From assembly GCF_026870155.1 (NCBI RefSeq), contig NZ_CP113975.1, positions 5,084,001 through 5,148,000 on the forward strand: 64,000 bases of DNA, given 5' to 3'. The DNA is from Flavobacterium marginilacus. GTDB taxonomy: Bacteria; Bacteroidota; Bacteroidia; Flavobacteriales; Flavobacteriaceae. Both the position numbers and the translations under genes were made by a program. Positions 33,717-43,053 of the stretch are shown here, piece after piece. Position 1 is the stretch's first letter, and each line of letters begins with the position of its first letter. Under the pieces are notes generated by a model. That model worked only from the letters and a program-made list of their open reading frames with translations, searched no databases and had not been told where the DNA came from.

Positions 33717-34100
33717 CTTACTATTTCTTCAGCAGTTAAAGTAACTTATGGAAAAGCGATATTTTTTATCTTCAGTTTAAATTATCATTTATCTGAAAGG
33801 TATAAATCCGTTTTTTAAACTTAAAAAAAAATCCTTTAATAAAGAACAAATTAATAAAAAATAATAATATTAAAAAATTATGTTAAAAACTTAACAATTT
33901 ATAAAAATAAACCGTCTTTTATTACAGCTTTTGTAAGTTTAAAAAACATTCGGTCTCTGGCAACAGAAAACAAAATCTGCGGTAAGATCTGTTATTATAT
34001 GAATCAAATCAGCTGTTCTCGAATAGTTTTCATTCCATTTTATTTTAGAAACTATCTTAAAACAGAAAAAAATTACAGTAAAAAGACATTGTTTTAATCT
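33717..34100. other. intergenic, no gene seen
   Basis: AT-rich, about 380 nt between the divergently transcribed kinase (minus) and the EamA transporter leader. No open frame and no repeat of note; promoter of the kinase must lie near its 33717 end. Confidence 0.4.
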
Positions 34101-34108
34101 TACCTTTG
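34101..34108 (+). promoter_or_regulatory. -7 promoter box
   Basis: TACCTTTG fits the Bacteroidota -7 element TAnnTTTG. Transcription would start at about 34112-34116, at the beginning of the structured leader. Confidence 0.55.
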
Positions 34109-34111
34109 CCA

Positions 34112-34171
34112 CGGTTTGGTTACTCCTAACCTTGCATTAAAACTACTTTAGACCGACAAAATCGAAAGGTT
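34112..34171 (+). promoter_or_regulatory. structured 5' leader with pseudoknot, candidate riboswitch
   Basis: CGGTTT (34112-34117) pairs with AGACCG (34150-34155); inside is hairpin GGTTA-CTCC-TAACC (34118-34131); CGA/TCG (34154-34164) makes a small stem; and AACCTT (34128-34133) can pair with AAGGTT (34166-34171), just 10 nt before the ATG, giving a pseudoknot that would cover the translation start region. Compact size and TTGCATTAAAAC stretch recall the SAM-II class, but I cannot assign a class from the sequence alone. Confidence 0.5.
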
Positions 34172-34180
34172 TTTTGGCAG

Positions 34181-35128
34181 ATGCCTTTATTAAAAATAGT
34201 TTATAAATTGAGAACAAAAATAAAAACTGCTATAAAATCCAGAATTAACGCCATCGGGTTACCTATTTTCGCATTGTGCTGGGTAGGATTTTTTTGGGGC
34301 ACCACATGGCTGGCATCCAAGGAAGGTGTGAGACATATGCCGGGACTGCAGCTTGCTGCCATAAGACAGTTTATAGCTGGATTTCTTTATTTATGTTTCT
34401 TTATTTTTAAAAAAGAGCCTTGGCCTAAAGGAAAACAATGGAGAACAATTCTGATTTTAAGTCTGCTCAATTTCTTCTTAAGTAACGGTCTTAGTACTTG
34501 GGGCGTAAAATATATTAGCAGCGGTTTGGGCGCTATCATAGCAGCAATGGTTCCTTTGTGGATTTTATTAATTAATTTTTGCAAAGGCGAACGCATCACC
34601 AGATTAGCAGTTTTAGGAATTTTAATCTGTTTTGGCGGTGTCTGCATTATTTTCTACGAACACCTGCTTGATTTTTTGCAGCCTGACTTTCAATTTGGGA
34701 TTGTGCTTTCTATAATGGCAACTATTACATGGTCATTTGGAACATTATACACCAAGAAAAAAGCCGCCAGTTTTAATCCGTATTTTAGTTTAGGCCTGCA
34801 GATGTTTATTTCCAGTATTTTTCTTTTTTCGCTGATAGGTGCCACTGGAACGGGTATTCCCCTGTCTGAAATCCCTGTAAATTCCTGGTGGGCAATTGCT
34901 TATTTGGTAATTATTGGATCGCTTTTAACTTTTATTGCTTTTATTTATGCACTGCAGAAACTCCCAACAGAACTGAGCAGCCTTTATGCTTATATGAATC
35001 CAATAGTTGCAGTAATTCTTGGCTCATTGATTTTTGAAGAACCTTTAACCTCGGCAATTATTTTTGGCGGAAGCGTTACTTTAATAGGTTTGTATCTTAT
35101 TAATTTCGCCATGCGAAAAAAACGCTGA
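34181..35128 (+). CDS. EamA/DMT-family permease
   Basis: 315 aa, ten membrane helices in two EamA repeats. First repeat begins GLPIFALCWVGFFWGTTWLA and includes ISSGLGAIIAAMVPLWILLI; the second ends with LYAYMNPIVAVILGSLIFEE, both hallmarks of DMT exporters. It probably exports a metabolite or amino acid; the substrate might be that sensed by its structured leader. ATG chosen 10 nt after the leader pseudoknot. Followed by a terminator. Confidence 0.88.
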   Translation: MPLLKIVYKLRTKIKTAIKSRINAIGLPIFALCWVGFFWGTTWLASKEGVRHMPGLQLAAIRQFIAGFLYLCFFIFKKEPWPKGKQWRTILILSLLNFFLSNGLSTWGVKYISSGLGAIIAAMVPLWILLINFCKGERITRLAVLGILICFGGVCIIFYEHLLDFLQPDFQFGIVLSIMATITWSFGTLYTKKKAASFNPYFSLGLQMFISSIFLFSLIGATGTGIPLSEIPVNSWWAIAYLVIIGSLLTFIAFIYALQKLPTELSSLYAYMNPIVAVILGSLIFEEPLTSAIIFGGSVTLIGLYLINFAMRKKR

Positions 35129-35200
35129 CCAGAAGTATAATTACATCTGATTCTTTCATAATACTCAAATCTTATATCGAATTTGGTTTTAAAAGACATA

Positions 35201-35239
35201 AAAAAATCCCATCAGTTTTAGAATCTGATGGGATTTTTT
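35201..35239. terminator. bidirectional terminator
   Basis: AAAAAATCCCATCAG and CTGATGGGATTTTTT are perfect complements with a 9-nt loop; serves the convergent EamA (plus) and M13 peptidase (minus) genes. Confidence 0.9.
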
Positions 35240-35262
35240 ATGCTTTTAGCTAAAATTATCTA

Positions 35263-37326
35263 CTACCAGATTTTAACTCTTTTCTCAGGAACGATAAACA
35301 TTCCTTCACCCGATTTAATATCAAATGCTTGATAAAAAGCATCAATATTCTGTAATGGTACATAACCTCTATACATACCCGGCGAATGCGGATCTGTTTT
35401 TACACGGTTTTTGATAGCTTCATCACGCATTTTGATGCGCCATACGGTAGCCCAAGATATAAAGAAACGCTGTTCTGGTGAAAATCCATCAATTAGTTCA
35501 GGTCTTCCGTTTTGTTTCAAAAACAATTGCAATCCATCATAAGCGGCGTTTACTCCCCCTAAATCGCCAATATTTTCGCCAAGCGTAAATTTACCGTCGA
35601 CATGTATTCCCGGTAAAGGCTCTAATGCACTGTACTGATCGGCAAGAGCGGTTCCTAATGCACTAAATTGTTTTAAATCTTCGGCAGTCCACCAGTCAAC
35701 AAGATTTCCATCAGCATTGTAGCGCGCTCCTGAATCGTCAAATCCATGAGATATTTCATGTCCGATAACAGCTCCAATTCCTCCATAATTTACAGCTTCA
35801 TCGGCTTGGTAATTATAAAATGGAGCCTGTAAAATGGCTGCAGGGAAAACAATTTCGTTATAAGATGGGTTATAATAAGCATTTACAGTTTGCGGAGACA
35901 TGTGCCATTCTGTTTTATCAACTGGTTTTGAAAGTTCCTCAATAGCTTTTTGATGATTCCAGACTGAAACATTTTTTGAATTCTCAAAATAACTGCCTCC
36001 TTCAGAAGGCGCTTTTATTACTAGTTTTGAATAATCTTTCCATTTATCCGGATATCCGACTTTTATAGAGATTTTATTTAATTTTTCAATTGCTTTTACT
36101 TTTGTTTCAGCAGACATCCAAGTTAAATTGTTAATTCTGAATTCATAACCTTTGATGATGTTTTTAATCATCTTCTCCGCTTTTGCTTTCGCTTCTGCAG
36201 GAAATAATTTTTCAACATATAATTTCCCTAAAGCTTCTCCAATATTTCTATTCACAATCAGTAAAGCTCTTTCTTCAAGAGGTCTTTGTGTAATGGCACC
36301 TGTTAATGTTTTTTCATAAAAATCAAAATCAGCAGCATCTATATTCATTGATAATTTGCTGGCTGAATTATTCAACAGAGTCCATTTCATAAATTCTTTC
36401 CAGTCATCCACTTTATTTTCGGTAAAAATAGCCTGCAACGCTTTCATATAACGAGGCTGATCAACATTGACTGTACTTAATTTTGAAAATCCAACTCCCG
36501 AAAAATAATTTTCCCAATTGATTGCCGGTACCATTTTTTGTAAATCGGCAATTGTCGTGGGATTGTACTGCAGTCTGGAATCTCTTCGTTCAACCCTATC
36601 CAATCTAGGTTTTGACATAGAAGTTTCCAAAGCTAAAATTTTTGCAGCGCTCTCATTGGCCTGCTTTGGATTTTCACCTATAAACTGAAGCATTCTAGCA
36701 ACATGCAGCAGGTATTTTTCTCTTTTTTCTTTAGAATCTTTATCATCAGAAACATAATAATCTCTGTCTGGCAGCCCCAGTCTTCCTAAGCCAAGACTAA
36801 CTGTATTTTTATTGCTGTCTTTCTCATCCGCTCCTACTCCAACTCCAAAAAAACCAATTCCGCCAATCGGTTCCATTTCAATCAGTATTTTTTGCAGATC
36901 CTCGATATTTTTTATCTTATCGATTTTTGCCAAATACGGTTTCAATGGATTAATTCCCTGCTTATTTCTGACAACTGTATCAAGGAATGACTTATAAAGA
37001 TTAATAGCTTTTCCCTGATCAGTATTTGATTTATACTTTGGATTTTTTGAAGATTCTTTCAAAATATCCAGAGCATCTTTATCTGTTTTCTTAACCAGCT
37101 CGCTAGAAGATCCCCAAGTTGTTCTATCATTTGGAATTTGGGTTTTTTCTAACCAAGTTCCATTTACAAATTGGTAAAAATTATCATTTGGCTTTACATT
37201 TTTGTCCATAAATGTGACATTGATTCCTGGTTCAGCCATCTTTGCTGCTGACTGCGCTTGGCTTTGAGATGCCCAAATCAATGCAGGGATCGCAAATAAA
37301 ACCCTTTTTGTCAATACATTTTTCAT
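35263..37326 (-). CDS. M13-family metallopeptidase (neprilysin/PepO type)
   Basis: 687 aa with a signal peptide (LFAIPALIWASQSQAQ). Zinc and catalytic motifs in the usual order: NAYYNPSYNEIVFPAAILQ, GAVIGHEISHGFDDSGARY (HExxH), ENIGDLGGVNAAYDG (third ligand Glu, ExxxD) and the terminal CxxW-like position replaced by KIW. The first half is the M13 N-terminal helical domain (NFYQFVNGTWLEKTQIPNDR). It should degrade peptides in the periplasm. Monocistronic. Confidence 0.94.
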   Translation of the reverse strand: MKNVLTKRVLFAIPALIWASQSQAQSAAKMAEPGINVTFMDKNVKPNDNFYQFVNGTWLEKTQIPNDRTTWGSSSELVKKTDKDALDILKESSKNPKYKSNTDQGKAINLYKSFLDTVVRNKQGINPLKPYLAKIDKIKNIEDLQKILIEMEPIGGIGFFGVGVGADEKDSNKNTVSLGLGRLGLPDRDYYVSDDKDSKEKREKYLLHVARMLQFIGENPKQANESAAKILALETSMSKPRLDRVERRDSRLQYNPTTIADLQKMVPAINWENYFSGVGFSKLSTVNVDQPRYMKALQAIFTENKVDDWKEFMKWTLLNNSASKLSMNIDAADFDFYEKTLTGAITQRPLEERALLIVNRNIGEALGKLYVEKLFPAEAKAKAEKMIKNIIKGYEFRINNLTWMSAETKVKAIEKLNKISIKVGYPDKWKDYSKLVIKAPSEGGSYFENSKNVSVWNHQKAIEELSKPVDKTEWHMSPQTVNAYYNPSYNEIVFPAAILQAPFYNYQADEAVNYGGIGAVIGHEISHGFDDSGARYNADGNLVDWWTAEDLKQFSALGTALADQYSALEPLPGIHVDGKFTLGENIGDLGGVNAAYDGLQLFLKQNGRPELIDGFSPEQRFFISWATVWRIKMRDEAIKNRVKTDPHSPGMYRGYVPLQNIDAFYQAFDIKSGEGMFIVPEKRVKIW

Positions 37327-37434
37327 TAATAAATTGTTTAGAAGTTGTTACAAACATATAAATAATTTCTCGTTTTGTTATATTTTTAAAAAGATACATA
37401 AAATTAAAAAACCTGAAAAAGAAACTACTTTTTG

Positions 37435-37442
37435 TATTTTTG
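37435..37442 (+). promoter_or_regulatory. -7 promoter box
   Basis: TATTTTTG fits TAnnTTTG; the start site would be about 8 nt downstream, close to the SCO gene ATG at 37458. It excludes the in-frame TTG at 37440 as a start. Confidence 0.55.
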
Positions 37443-37457
37443 CATCAAATCACAATT

Positions 37458-38135
37458 ATGTCTGCTTTCTTCAAAAAATATCGAACCTACCTAACCATTG
37501 TTTTAATTTTTTCAATCGTAACATTGTACTTGTTTTATTCAGCTTTGAAACCCAATAAAACACTGCCAATCTATAATCCGGCTGATGTAAACCCAGAATT
37601 AGTAGACTCAACCGTTCAATACGTCAGCAAATACCACACAATCGCTGATTTTTCCTTTACTAATCAAAATGGAAAAACCATTACCCAAAAAGACTATGAA
37701 GGAAAAGTATACGTAGCCGATTTTTTCTTTACAACCTGCGGTTCTATTTGCCCAAAAATGACAACTAACCTAGTCGATGTGCAAAAAGCAATCAAGAACA
37801 ATCCAAAAGTTAAACTGCTCTCGCTTTCTGTCTTCCCGGAAACTGACACCGTGCCTGCATTAAAAGAGTATGCAAAAAAGTATGGTGTCATTGATGCCAA
37901 ATGGAATCTGGTTACCGGTGACAAAAAAGAAATCTACACAATGGCACGAAAATCATACTTGGCCGTAAAAATGGGCAGACCAGACCAGTTATACGATATG
38001 GTGCATACTGAAAATTTTGTTTTAGTTGACCAAAAAAAGCGTGTCCGCGGATTTTATGACGGTACTAAGAAAGAGGAAATTCAAAGATTAATTGAAGATA
38101 TTGATTGGCTTTGCGCCAATGAAAAAAATGAGTAA
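37458..38135 (+). CDS. SCO1/SenC-family copper-binding protein
   Basis: 225 aa with one N-terminal membrane anchor (YLTIVLIFSIVTLYLFYSAL). Thioredoxin-like SCO domain: HTIADFSFTNQNGKTITQKD, metal site CGSICPKMT (CxxxC) and a later histidine in DMVHTENFVLVD. It normally delivers copper to the Cu-A site of cytochrome c oxidase. No oxidase genes adjacent; next is the feo operon, transcribed the same way from its own promoter. Confidence 0.9.
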   Translation: MSAFFKKYRTYLTIVLIFSIVTLYLFYSALKPNKTLPIYNPADVNPELVDSTVQYVSKYHTIADFSFTNQNGKTITQKDYEGKVYVADFFFTTCGSICPKMTTNLVDVQKAIKNNPKVKLLSLSVFPETDTVPALKEYAKKYGVIDAKWNLVTGDKKEIYTMARKSYLAVKMGRPDQLYDMVHTENFVLVDQKKRVRGFYDGTKKEEIQRLIEDIDWLCANEKNE

Positions 38136-38172
38136 AACTGATAATAATCAAGTATAGTTATAAATAAAAATG

Positions 38173-38180
38173 TATTTTTG
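38173..38180 (+). promoter_or_regulatory. -7 promoter box of the feo operon
   Basis: TATTTTTG matches TAnnTTTG, 26 nt before the FeoA start at 38207. Confidence 0.5.
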
Positions 38181-38206
38181 CAATCTAAATTCAATCTAAA
38201 TAAGCT

Positions 38207-38449
38207 TTGCAAACAACGATACATTCTCTCAAAAAAGGCCAAAAAGCCACTATCCTGGATTTTGATATCGATTTAATCCCATTAAAACTTCTGGAAATGG
38301 GCTGTTTGCCAGGTAATGACGTTGAATTGCTTCAGGTGGCTCCGTTTGGTGATCCTCTGTATCTAGATATAAATGGCTCACACCTTGCTATTCGTATTGA
38401 AACCGCCAAACTTATTGAAGTAGAACTGATTAATACTTCAGAAAAATGA
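38207..38449 (+). CDS. feoA: ferrous iron transport protein A
   Basis: 80 aa, start TTG at 38207 (MQTTIHSLKKGQKATILDFD). SH3-like FeoA fold: LIPLKLLEMGCLPGNDVELL, then FGDPLYLDINGSHLAIRIET. Cytoplasmic partner of FeoB. Its stop overlaps the feoB start by 4 nt (ATGA), so the two are translationally coupled. Often FeoA is iron-regulated; a DtxR-type gene lies just downstream, convergent. Confidence 0.92.
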   Translation: MQTTIHSLKKGQKATILDFDIDLIPLKLLEMGCLPGNDVELLQVAPFGDPLYLDINGSHLAIRIETAKLIEVELINTSEK

Positions 38450-40545
38450 GTTTAAAAAACATCAACGTTGCATTAATTGGAAACCCAAATGTTGGGAAAA
38501 CTTCAGTTTTTAATCAGCTTACTGGTTTAAATCAGCAAGTAGGGAACTACCCCGGAATTACCGTAGAGAAAAAAATGGGTTTTTGTAAACTGCCCAACAA
38601 TATCAAAGCCAATATTCTTGATTTACCAGGAACTTACAGTCTAAATGCCAGTTCAATTGATGAAAGTGTTGTTATTGAACTCCTGCTGAACAAAAATGAC
38701 CGTCTCTATCCAGACGTTGCATTAGTTGTTACTGATGTAGAAAATCTAAAACGAAATTTACTTCTTTATACACAGATAAAAGACCTTGAAATTCCAACTA
38801 TTTTGGTCATTAATATGGCAGATCGAATGGAAACCAAAGGAATCAGCCTGGATATTCCCTATCTTGAGGAACACTTAAAAACCAAAATTGCATTAATAAG
38901 TTCCAGAAAAGGGTACGGAATCGAAGAATTGAAAAACCTAATTATCAGTTACAAAACCATTTCGGCAGAACCTTGTTTGAATGCTTCAGTAATCGATAAG
39001 CCATATTTTGACAGTCTCCAGCAGGCCTTTCCTAATCAGCTGCTGTATAAATTGTGGCTGGTTATCACACAGGATGTCAACTTTTTGAATTTGGAGCGAA
39101 ATGAAATCCGAAGCACGTTTACGAAATCCCATTCGGATTTGAAGCGTCTGCAGCAAAAAGAAACCATCAAACGCTATCAGTTCATCAACAATGTTTTAAA
39201 AGAAGGTCTGAAAGTTGATGCTAGTATTGCCAAAGATTACCGAAGTAAACTAGACCGTGTACTTACTCACAAAGTGTGGGGCTACGCCATTTTCTTCGTG
39301 ATTTTGTTTGTGATTTTTCAATCAATTTTCGAATGGTCAAAAATTCCGATGGATTTTATTGACAGTACTTTTGCCACACTAAGCACCATAGCTGGAGAAC
39401 ATTTACCTTCAGGAATGCTGACAAATTTGATTTCGCAGGGGATAATACCGGGAATTGGCGGTATTTTAATATTTATACCCCAGATTGCCTTCCTGTTTCT
39501 GTTCATTTCGATACTCGAGGAAAGCGGTTACATGAGCCGTGTTGTTTTTTTAATGGATAAAATCATGCGCCGGTTTGGATTATCCGGAAAAAGCGTAGTT
39601 CCTTTAATTTCAGGAACTGCCTGTGCTATTCCAGCTATTATGGCGACCCGAAATATCGAAAACTGGAAAGAAAGACTGATTACTATACTGGTAACTCCAT
39701 TTACAACCTGCTCTGCCCGTTTACCTGTTTATGCCATTATTATTGGATTGGTAATTCCTGATACTTATGTTTTTGGAATTTTAAATCTTCAGGGATTAAC
39801 CTTAATGCTACTGTATGTTATCGGTTTTGGAATGGCAATTCTAGCTGCTTATATTCTGAATCTTATTTTGAAAGTAAAAGGCAAAACATTTTTCGTTGTA
39901 GAAATGCCTAATTACAAGCTGCCAATGTTTAAGAATGTTGCCATCAACGTAATTGAAAAAACAAAAGCATTCGTTACTGGAGCTGGAAAAATCATTTTGG
40001 CAATATCCATCATTCTATGGTTTTTGGCTTCTTACGGACCAGGAAAAGAGTTTAAAGATGCCGAAAAGATAGTCTTTGAAAGTGCAAAAGAACATCCGCT
40101 GTCATCAACAGAATTTGATAATGCTGTGGCCTCTCAAAAACTCGAAAACTCTTATATTGGATTAATGGGAAGAGGCATAGAACCAATTATCTCTCCATTA
40201 GGATACGACTGGAAAATAGGCATAGCCATTATCAGTTCATTTGCCGCCAGAGAAGTTTTTGTAGGCACTCTGGCAACCATCTACAGTGTGGGCGGAACCG
40301 ACAATGAAAATACTATAAAAAATAAAATGGCCGATGAAGTGAATCCGGTAACCGGTGAAAAAATATTCAATTTTGCTTCGGGTATTTCCTTATTAATGTT
40401 TTATGCTTTTGCTATGCAGTGTGCCAGTACGCTTGCCATAACAAAGAAAGAAACCAACTCTTGGAAATGGCCGGCCGGTCAGCTTGTCTTTATGAGTACT
40501 TTAGCATACGTAGTAGCATTAATTGCTTTTCAAATCTTAAAATAA
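38446..40545 (+). CDS. feoB: ferrous iron transport protein B (GTP-gated channel)
   Basis: 699 aa. N-terminal G domain with G1 GNPNVGKTSVFNQLTG (residues 12-27), G2 GNYPGITVEKK, G3 DLPGTYSL, G4-type NMADRM, followed by the helical switch domain and a membrane domain with two Gate motifs: one around SGTACAIPAIMATRNIENWK, the other around FAARETFVGTLATI-like text (sequence has SSFAAREVFVGTL). It takes up Fe2+. Followed by a Cys-rich FeoB partner. Confidence 0.96.
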   Translation: MSLKNINVALIGNPNVGKTSVFNQLTGLNQQVGNYPGITVEKKMGFCKLPNNIKANILDLPGTYSLNASSIDESVVIELLLNKNDRLYPDVALVVTDVENLKRNLLLYTQIKDLEIPTILVINMADRMETKGISLDIPYLEEHLKTKIALISSRKGYGIEELKNLIISYKTISAEPCLNASVIDKPYFDSLQQAFPNQLLYKLWLVITQDVNFLNLERNEIRSTFTKSHSDLKRLQQKETIKRYQFINNVLKEGLKVDASIAKDYRSKLDRVLTHKVWGYAIFFVILFVIFQSIFEWSKIPMDFIDSTFATLSTIAGEHLPSGMLTNLISQGIIPGIGGILIFIPQIAFLFLFISILEESGYMSRVVFLMDKIMRRFGLSGKSVVPLISGTACAIPAIMATRNIENWKERLITILVTPFTTCSARLPVYAIIIGLVIPDTYVFGILNLQGLTLMLLYVIGFGMAILAAYILNLILKVKGKTFFVVEMPNYKLPMFKNVAINVIEKTKAFVTGAGKIILAISIILWFLASYGPGKEFKDAEKIVFESAKEHPLSSTEFDNAVASQKLENSYIGLMGRGIEPIISPLGYDWKIGIAIISSFAAREVFVGTLATIYSVGGTDNENTIKNKMADEVNPVTGEKIFNFASGISLLMFYAFAMQCASTLAITKKETNSWKWPAGQLVFMSTLAYVVALIAFQILK

Positions 40546-40551
40546 AGCATA

Positions 40552-40674
40552 ATGATTCAGGAAATTATAGCCTTTGTTATACTTATCATCGCACTTGCAT
40601 TTTTAATCCGTAAATTTTTCTTCAAAAAAAAATCGGACAAAAACTGCGGAAATGGTGATTGTGGCTGCAGTTGA
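40552..40674 (+). CDS. FeoB-associated Cys-rich membrane protein
   Basis: 40 aa. One membrane helix (IIAFVILIIALAFLIRKFF) and a Cys-rich tail, CGNGDCGCS, the signature of the FeoB-associated protein family found just behind feoB. It starts 6 nt after the feoB stop, so it belongs to the operon. Probably the small accessory partner that helps Fe2+ movement; too short for most ORF callers. Confidence 0.85.
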   Translation: MIQEIIAFVILIIALAFLIRKFFFKKKSDKNCGNGDCGCS

Positions 40675-40708
40675 TTGGGATTCCAATACTTAGAGCCTGT
40701 TAAAAAAT

Positions 40709-41362
40709 CTAAAGCATTTTTACAAAGAGATTGCTTGCTATTTTATTCGAAATCACCAGTTCGGTATCATTGATTTTAATTTTCAATGATAAATCAAAGG
40801 TTTCCTTGGCAAGAACTTCAATTTTAGTTCCTAATCCTATCTGCTGTTTGTCGAGATATTTCAAGAAATCAGAGGAATTGTCCTTTACCCCTACACATAT
40901 CCCTGTTTGATTAGACAATAATTCAGACAACAGTTGTTTTTCAATGGCTATAATTCTTCCCTGTGCATCAGGGATTGGGTCACCGTGCGGATCTTCTGTT
41001 GGATTTCCCAGAAAATCATCCAGCTTATTGATAAGCTGTTCTGATTTTATATGTTCTAACTGTTCAGCTATGTCATGCACTTCATCCCAGGAAAAATTTA
41101 GCTTTTCAACCAAAAAGACTTCCCATAAACGATGTTTCCGCACAATCATTTTGGCCGCAAGCTTTCCATTTTCGGTTAATGAAACTCCTTGGTATTTTTT
41201 ATAATTCACCAAATCTTTTTCGGCCAGTTTCTTAAGCATATCTGTTACTGAAGAGGCTTTGGTTTCCATCATTTCAGCAATGGCATTGGTACTTACTTCA
41301 CTATCAAAATTAGCGGTAAGATGGTATATTGATTTTAAGTAATTTTCTTCGGAGAAAGTCAT
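40709..41362 (-). CDS. DtxR/MntR-family metal-dependent regulator
   Basis: 217 aa. Winged helix (SEENYLKSIYHLTANFDSEV, ETKASSVTDMLKKLAEKDLV), a dimerisation and metal domain with typical ligands (RKHRLWEVFLVEKL, HDIAEQLEHIKSEQLINKL, DFLGNPTEDPHGDPIP), and a C-terminal FeoA/SH3-like domain (EVLAKETFDLSLKIKIND). Controlled by Fe2+ or Mn2+. It is convergent with feoAB and lies upstream of the NRAMP transporter, making them plausible targets; operator not seen. Confidence 0.92.
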   Translation of the reverse strand: MTFSEENYLKSIYHLTANFDSEVSTNAIAEMMETKASSVTDMLKKLAEKDLVNYKKYQGVSLTENGKLAAKMIVRKHRLWEVFLVEKLNFSWDEVHDIAEQLEHIKSEQLINKLDDFLGNPTEDPHGDPIPDAQGRIIAIEKQLLSELLSNQTGICVGVKDNSSDFLKYLDKQQIGLGTKIEVLAKETFDLSLKIKINDTELVISNKIASNLFVKML

Positions 41363-41390
41363 TTTGATTGCTGATTTTATTATGCTTTAA

Positions 41391-43049
41391 TTACAAATTT
41401 GCATCTGTTAATTTTTGTTTCATTTTTGGAGTTAAATAATAGCCTCCTGTTTGGTTTGCCTCTCCTTTAAACTCAATAAATCCTGAACCGTTCAACTGTC
41501 TTAAATAGCGTTCAATACTTTTTTCGGAAAATGATGTTATTTTAGAATAATCAGGAACCCTTTTGCCCTCATTAGCTATAATTGCAGCAAGAATAGTAGT
41601 CAGCCTTTCTGAAAGCGCTTTACCTACAGTTACATCTCGTCTTATAGCTTCGTTTATTACAGTATATATTTTTTTATTTTTATCATTTACTCCCTCAATC
41701 TTAGAAATAGTTCCCTCATTTTCTTCGTTTACTCCCTCAATTTTGGAAATAGTTCCCTCATTTTCTTCGTTCACTCCCTCAATTTTGGAAATAGTTCCCT
41801 CATTTTCTTCGTTTACTCCCTCAATTTTGGAAATAGTTCCCTCATTTTTTAGATATATCCCCTCAATGTCATCAAAATCTGGCAAAGGCAAAATAGTCTT
41901 AAAAATAGTTCCCTCGATAAATTCAGGCTTGATGGATTTTTGGGTATATTTTTCTATCAAAATACTAGTATTCAAAATCCCAGAACCTAATTCATCGACT
42001 CTTCCCAGCTGAATGAAAAACTTGGCAATAGCAGGATTTTTTGCAAATGGAGCAAAATTCGTGGCATCAATTACTCCCGATCCATGGGGATTATTGGCAT
42101 TTTCAAAAGTCATTACACTTTTTTTAATAACTATTAAGCAAGGATGTGCATTCGTATATTCGCGATGCACCAAGACATTAGCTATTACCTCTCGGAATAT
42201 TTGAGTCCGCAAACTTACTCGCTGATCACCTTTTAAATAAAAACGATCAGGCAAATGTTTTGCAATAAATTCCATTAATAACTCATATGCCTCGATTAAA
42301 TTTGTCTGCACATACAATCGGTCATCATAACGGTTCAGATCGTTTATTCGTACCAAAGCATCCGTTTTATAATGCGGTACGATTTGCTGAATAACCTCAT
42401 CCTTACCCAATAACAAAGCAGCAGCCAGAGTATATCCCTCTTCACCTGTTTGAAAATCTTTTTTCCACAAACCAGCTACTTCCAGCATTTGAGTATCTGT
42501 TAATACCAGCCAAGGATGATCTGGATTATTACTTCGGATCAGATTACGTATTTTGGGAAATAATGCTTCTTTGAAATTCTCAAACTTCAGATATGGATAG
42601 ATCGTATTTTCGGTATAATAATTTCGTTTACTATTGTATAATTCGGCAATTCTATTGGGCTGGGTAATTTTGAAATCACCATCATCACTTCGGTCAAAAA
42701 CTGTATTCCCAGTTTTATGCACCTGAGAACTGGCAGGAACCTGTATATAAATAATACTCTTTCCGTTGAGAACATGTTTTTGCGGATGAAGGATAAAAGG
42801 CGGATCAATTTTTTGCGGATTATTGGATAAATTGACTAAATCGGTTATCATTTTATCACAAGCATCATCTGACACACCGGTTATTTCCCCAGCATCATTC
42901 ACACCCAAAAAAATATTTCCCCCGCTTCGATTAAGCATAGCGCAGATAGTTTCAAACAAATTGGAAGGCAATTCTGCATTAGCTTCCTTGTATTCCAAAG
43001 TGCAGTTTTCCCTTTGTTTGAGCAATCTATTTACGCGTTCTAAACTCAT
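41391..43049 (-). CDS. AlbA_2/Schlafen-like ATP-binding regulator with tandem repeat
   Basis: 552 aa. N-terminal AlbA_2 (Schlafen) domain (LEYKEANAELPSNLFETICA, then GGNIFLGVNDAGEITGV), a central HATPase_c_4-like region (FREVIANVLVHREYTNAHPC, GRVDELGSGILNTSI), a repeat region at about residues 398-453 consisting of four copies of EGTISKIEGVNEEN, and a C-terminal winged helix (YSKITSFSEKSIERYLRQLN). Such proteins are often found as DNA-binding regulators or in phage defence. The repeat would form a flexible linker. Starts 5 nt from the NRAMP stop. Confidence 0.82.
   Translation of the reverse strand: MSLERVNRLLKQRENCTLEYKEANAELPSNLFETICAMLNRSGGNIFLGVNDAGEITGVSDDACDKMITDLVNLSNNPQKIDPPFILHPQKHVLNGKSIIYIQVPASSQVHKTGNTVFDRSDDGDFKITQPNRIAELYNSKRNYYTENTIYPYLKFENFKEALFPKIRNLIRSNNPDHPWLVLTDTQMLEVAGLWKKDFQTGEEGYTLAAALLLGKDEVIQQIVPHYKTDALVRINDLNRYDDRLYVQTNLIEAYELLMEFIAKHLPDRFYLKGDQRVSLRTQIFREVIANVLVHREYTNAHPCLIVIKKSVMTFENANNPHGSGVIDATNFAPFAKNPAIAKFFIQLGRVDELGSGILNTSILIEKYTQKSIKPEFIEGTIFKTILPLPDFDDIEGIYLKNEGTISKIEGVNEENEGTISKIEGVNEENEGTISKIEGVNEENEGTISKIEGVNDKNKKIYTVINEAIRRDVTVGKALSERLTTILAAIIANEGKRVPDYSKITSFSEKSIERYLRQLNGSGFIEFKGEANQTGGYYLTPKMKQKLTDANL
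41689..41856 (-). repeat. four copies of a 42-nt tandem repeat inside the AlbA_2 gene
   Basis: Units begin at 41689, 41731, 41773 and 41815 (core ACTCCCTCAATTTTGGAAAT on the plus strand). The first unit has two base differences and the fourth is partly changed at its end. The number is a multiple of 3, so copy changes keep the frame. Encodes four 14-residue units. Confidence 0.9.
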
Positions 43050-43053
43050 ACAG

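Noticed and set aside
37440-37457. TTG at 37440 as start of the SCO gene
   Set aside because: It overlaps the TATTTTTG promoter box; ATG 37458 gives the usual short cytoplasmic lead before the membrane anchor.
41563-42012. 149-codon plus-strand frame opposite the AlbA_2 gene
   Set aside because: It is the antisense of the 42-nt tandem repeat, so its repeats are a by-product of the coding strand.
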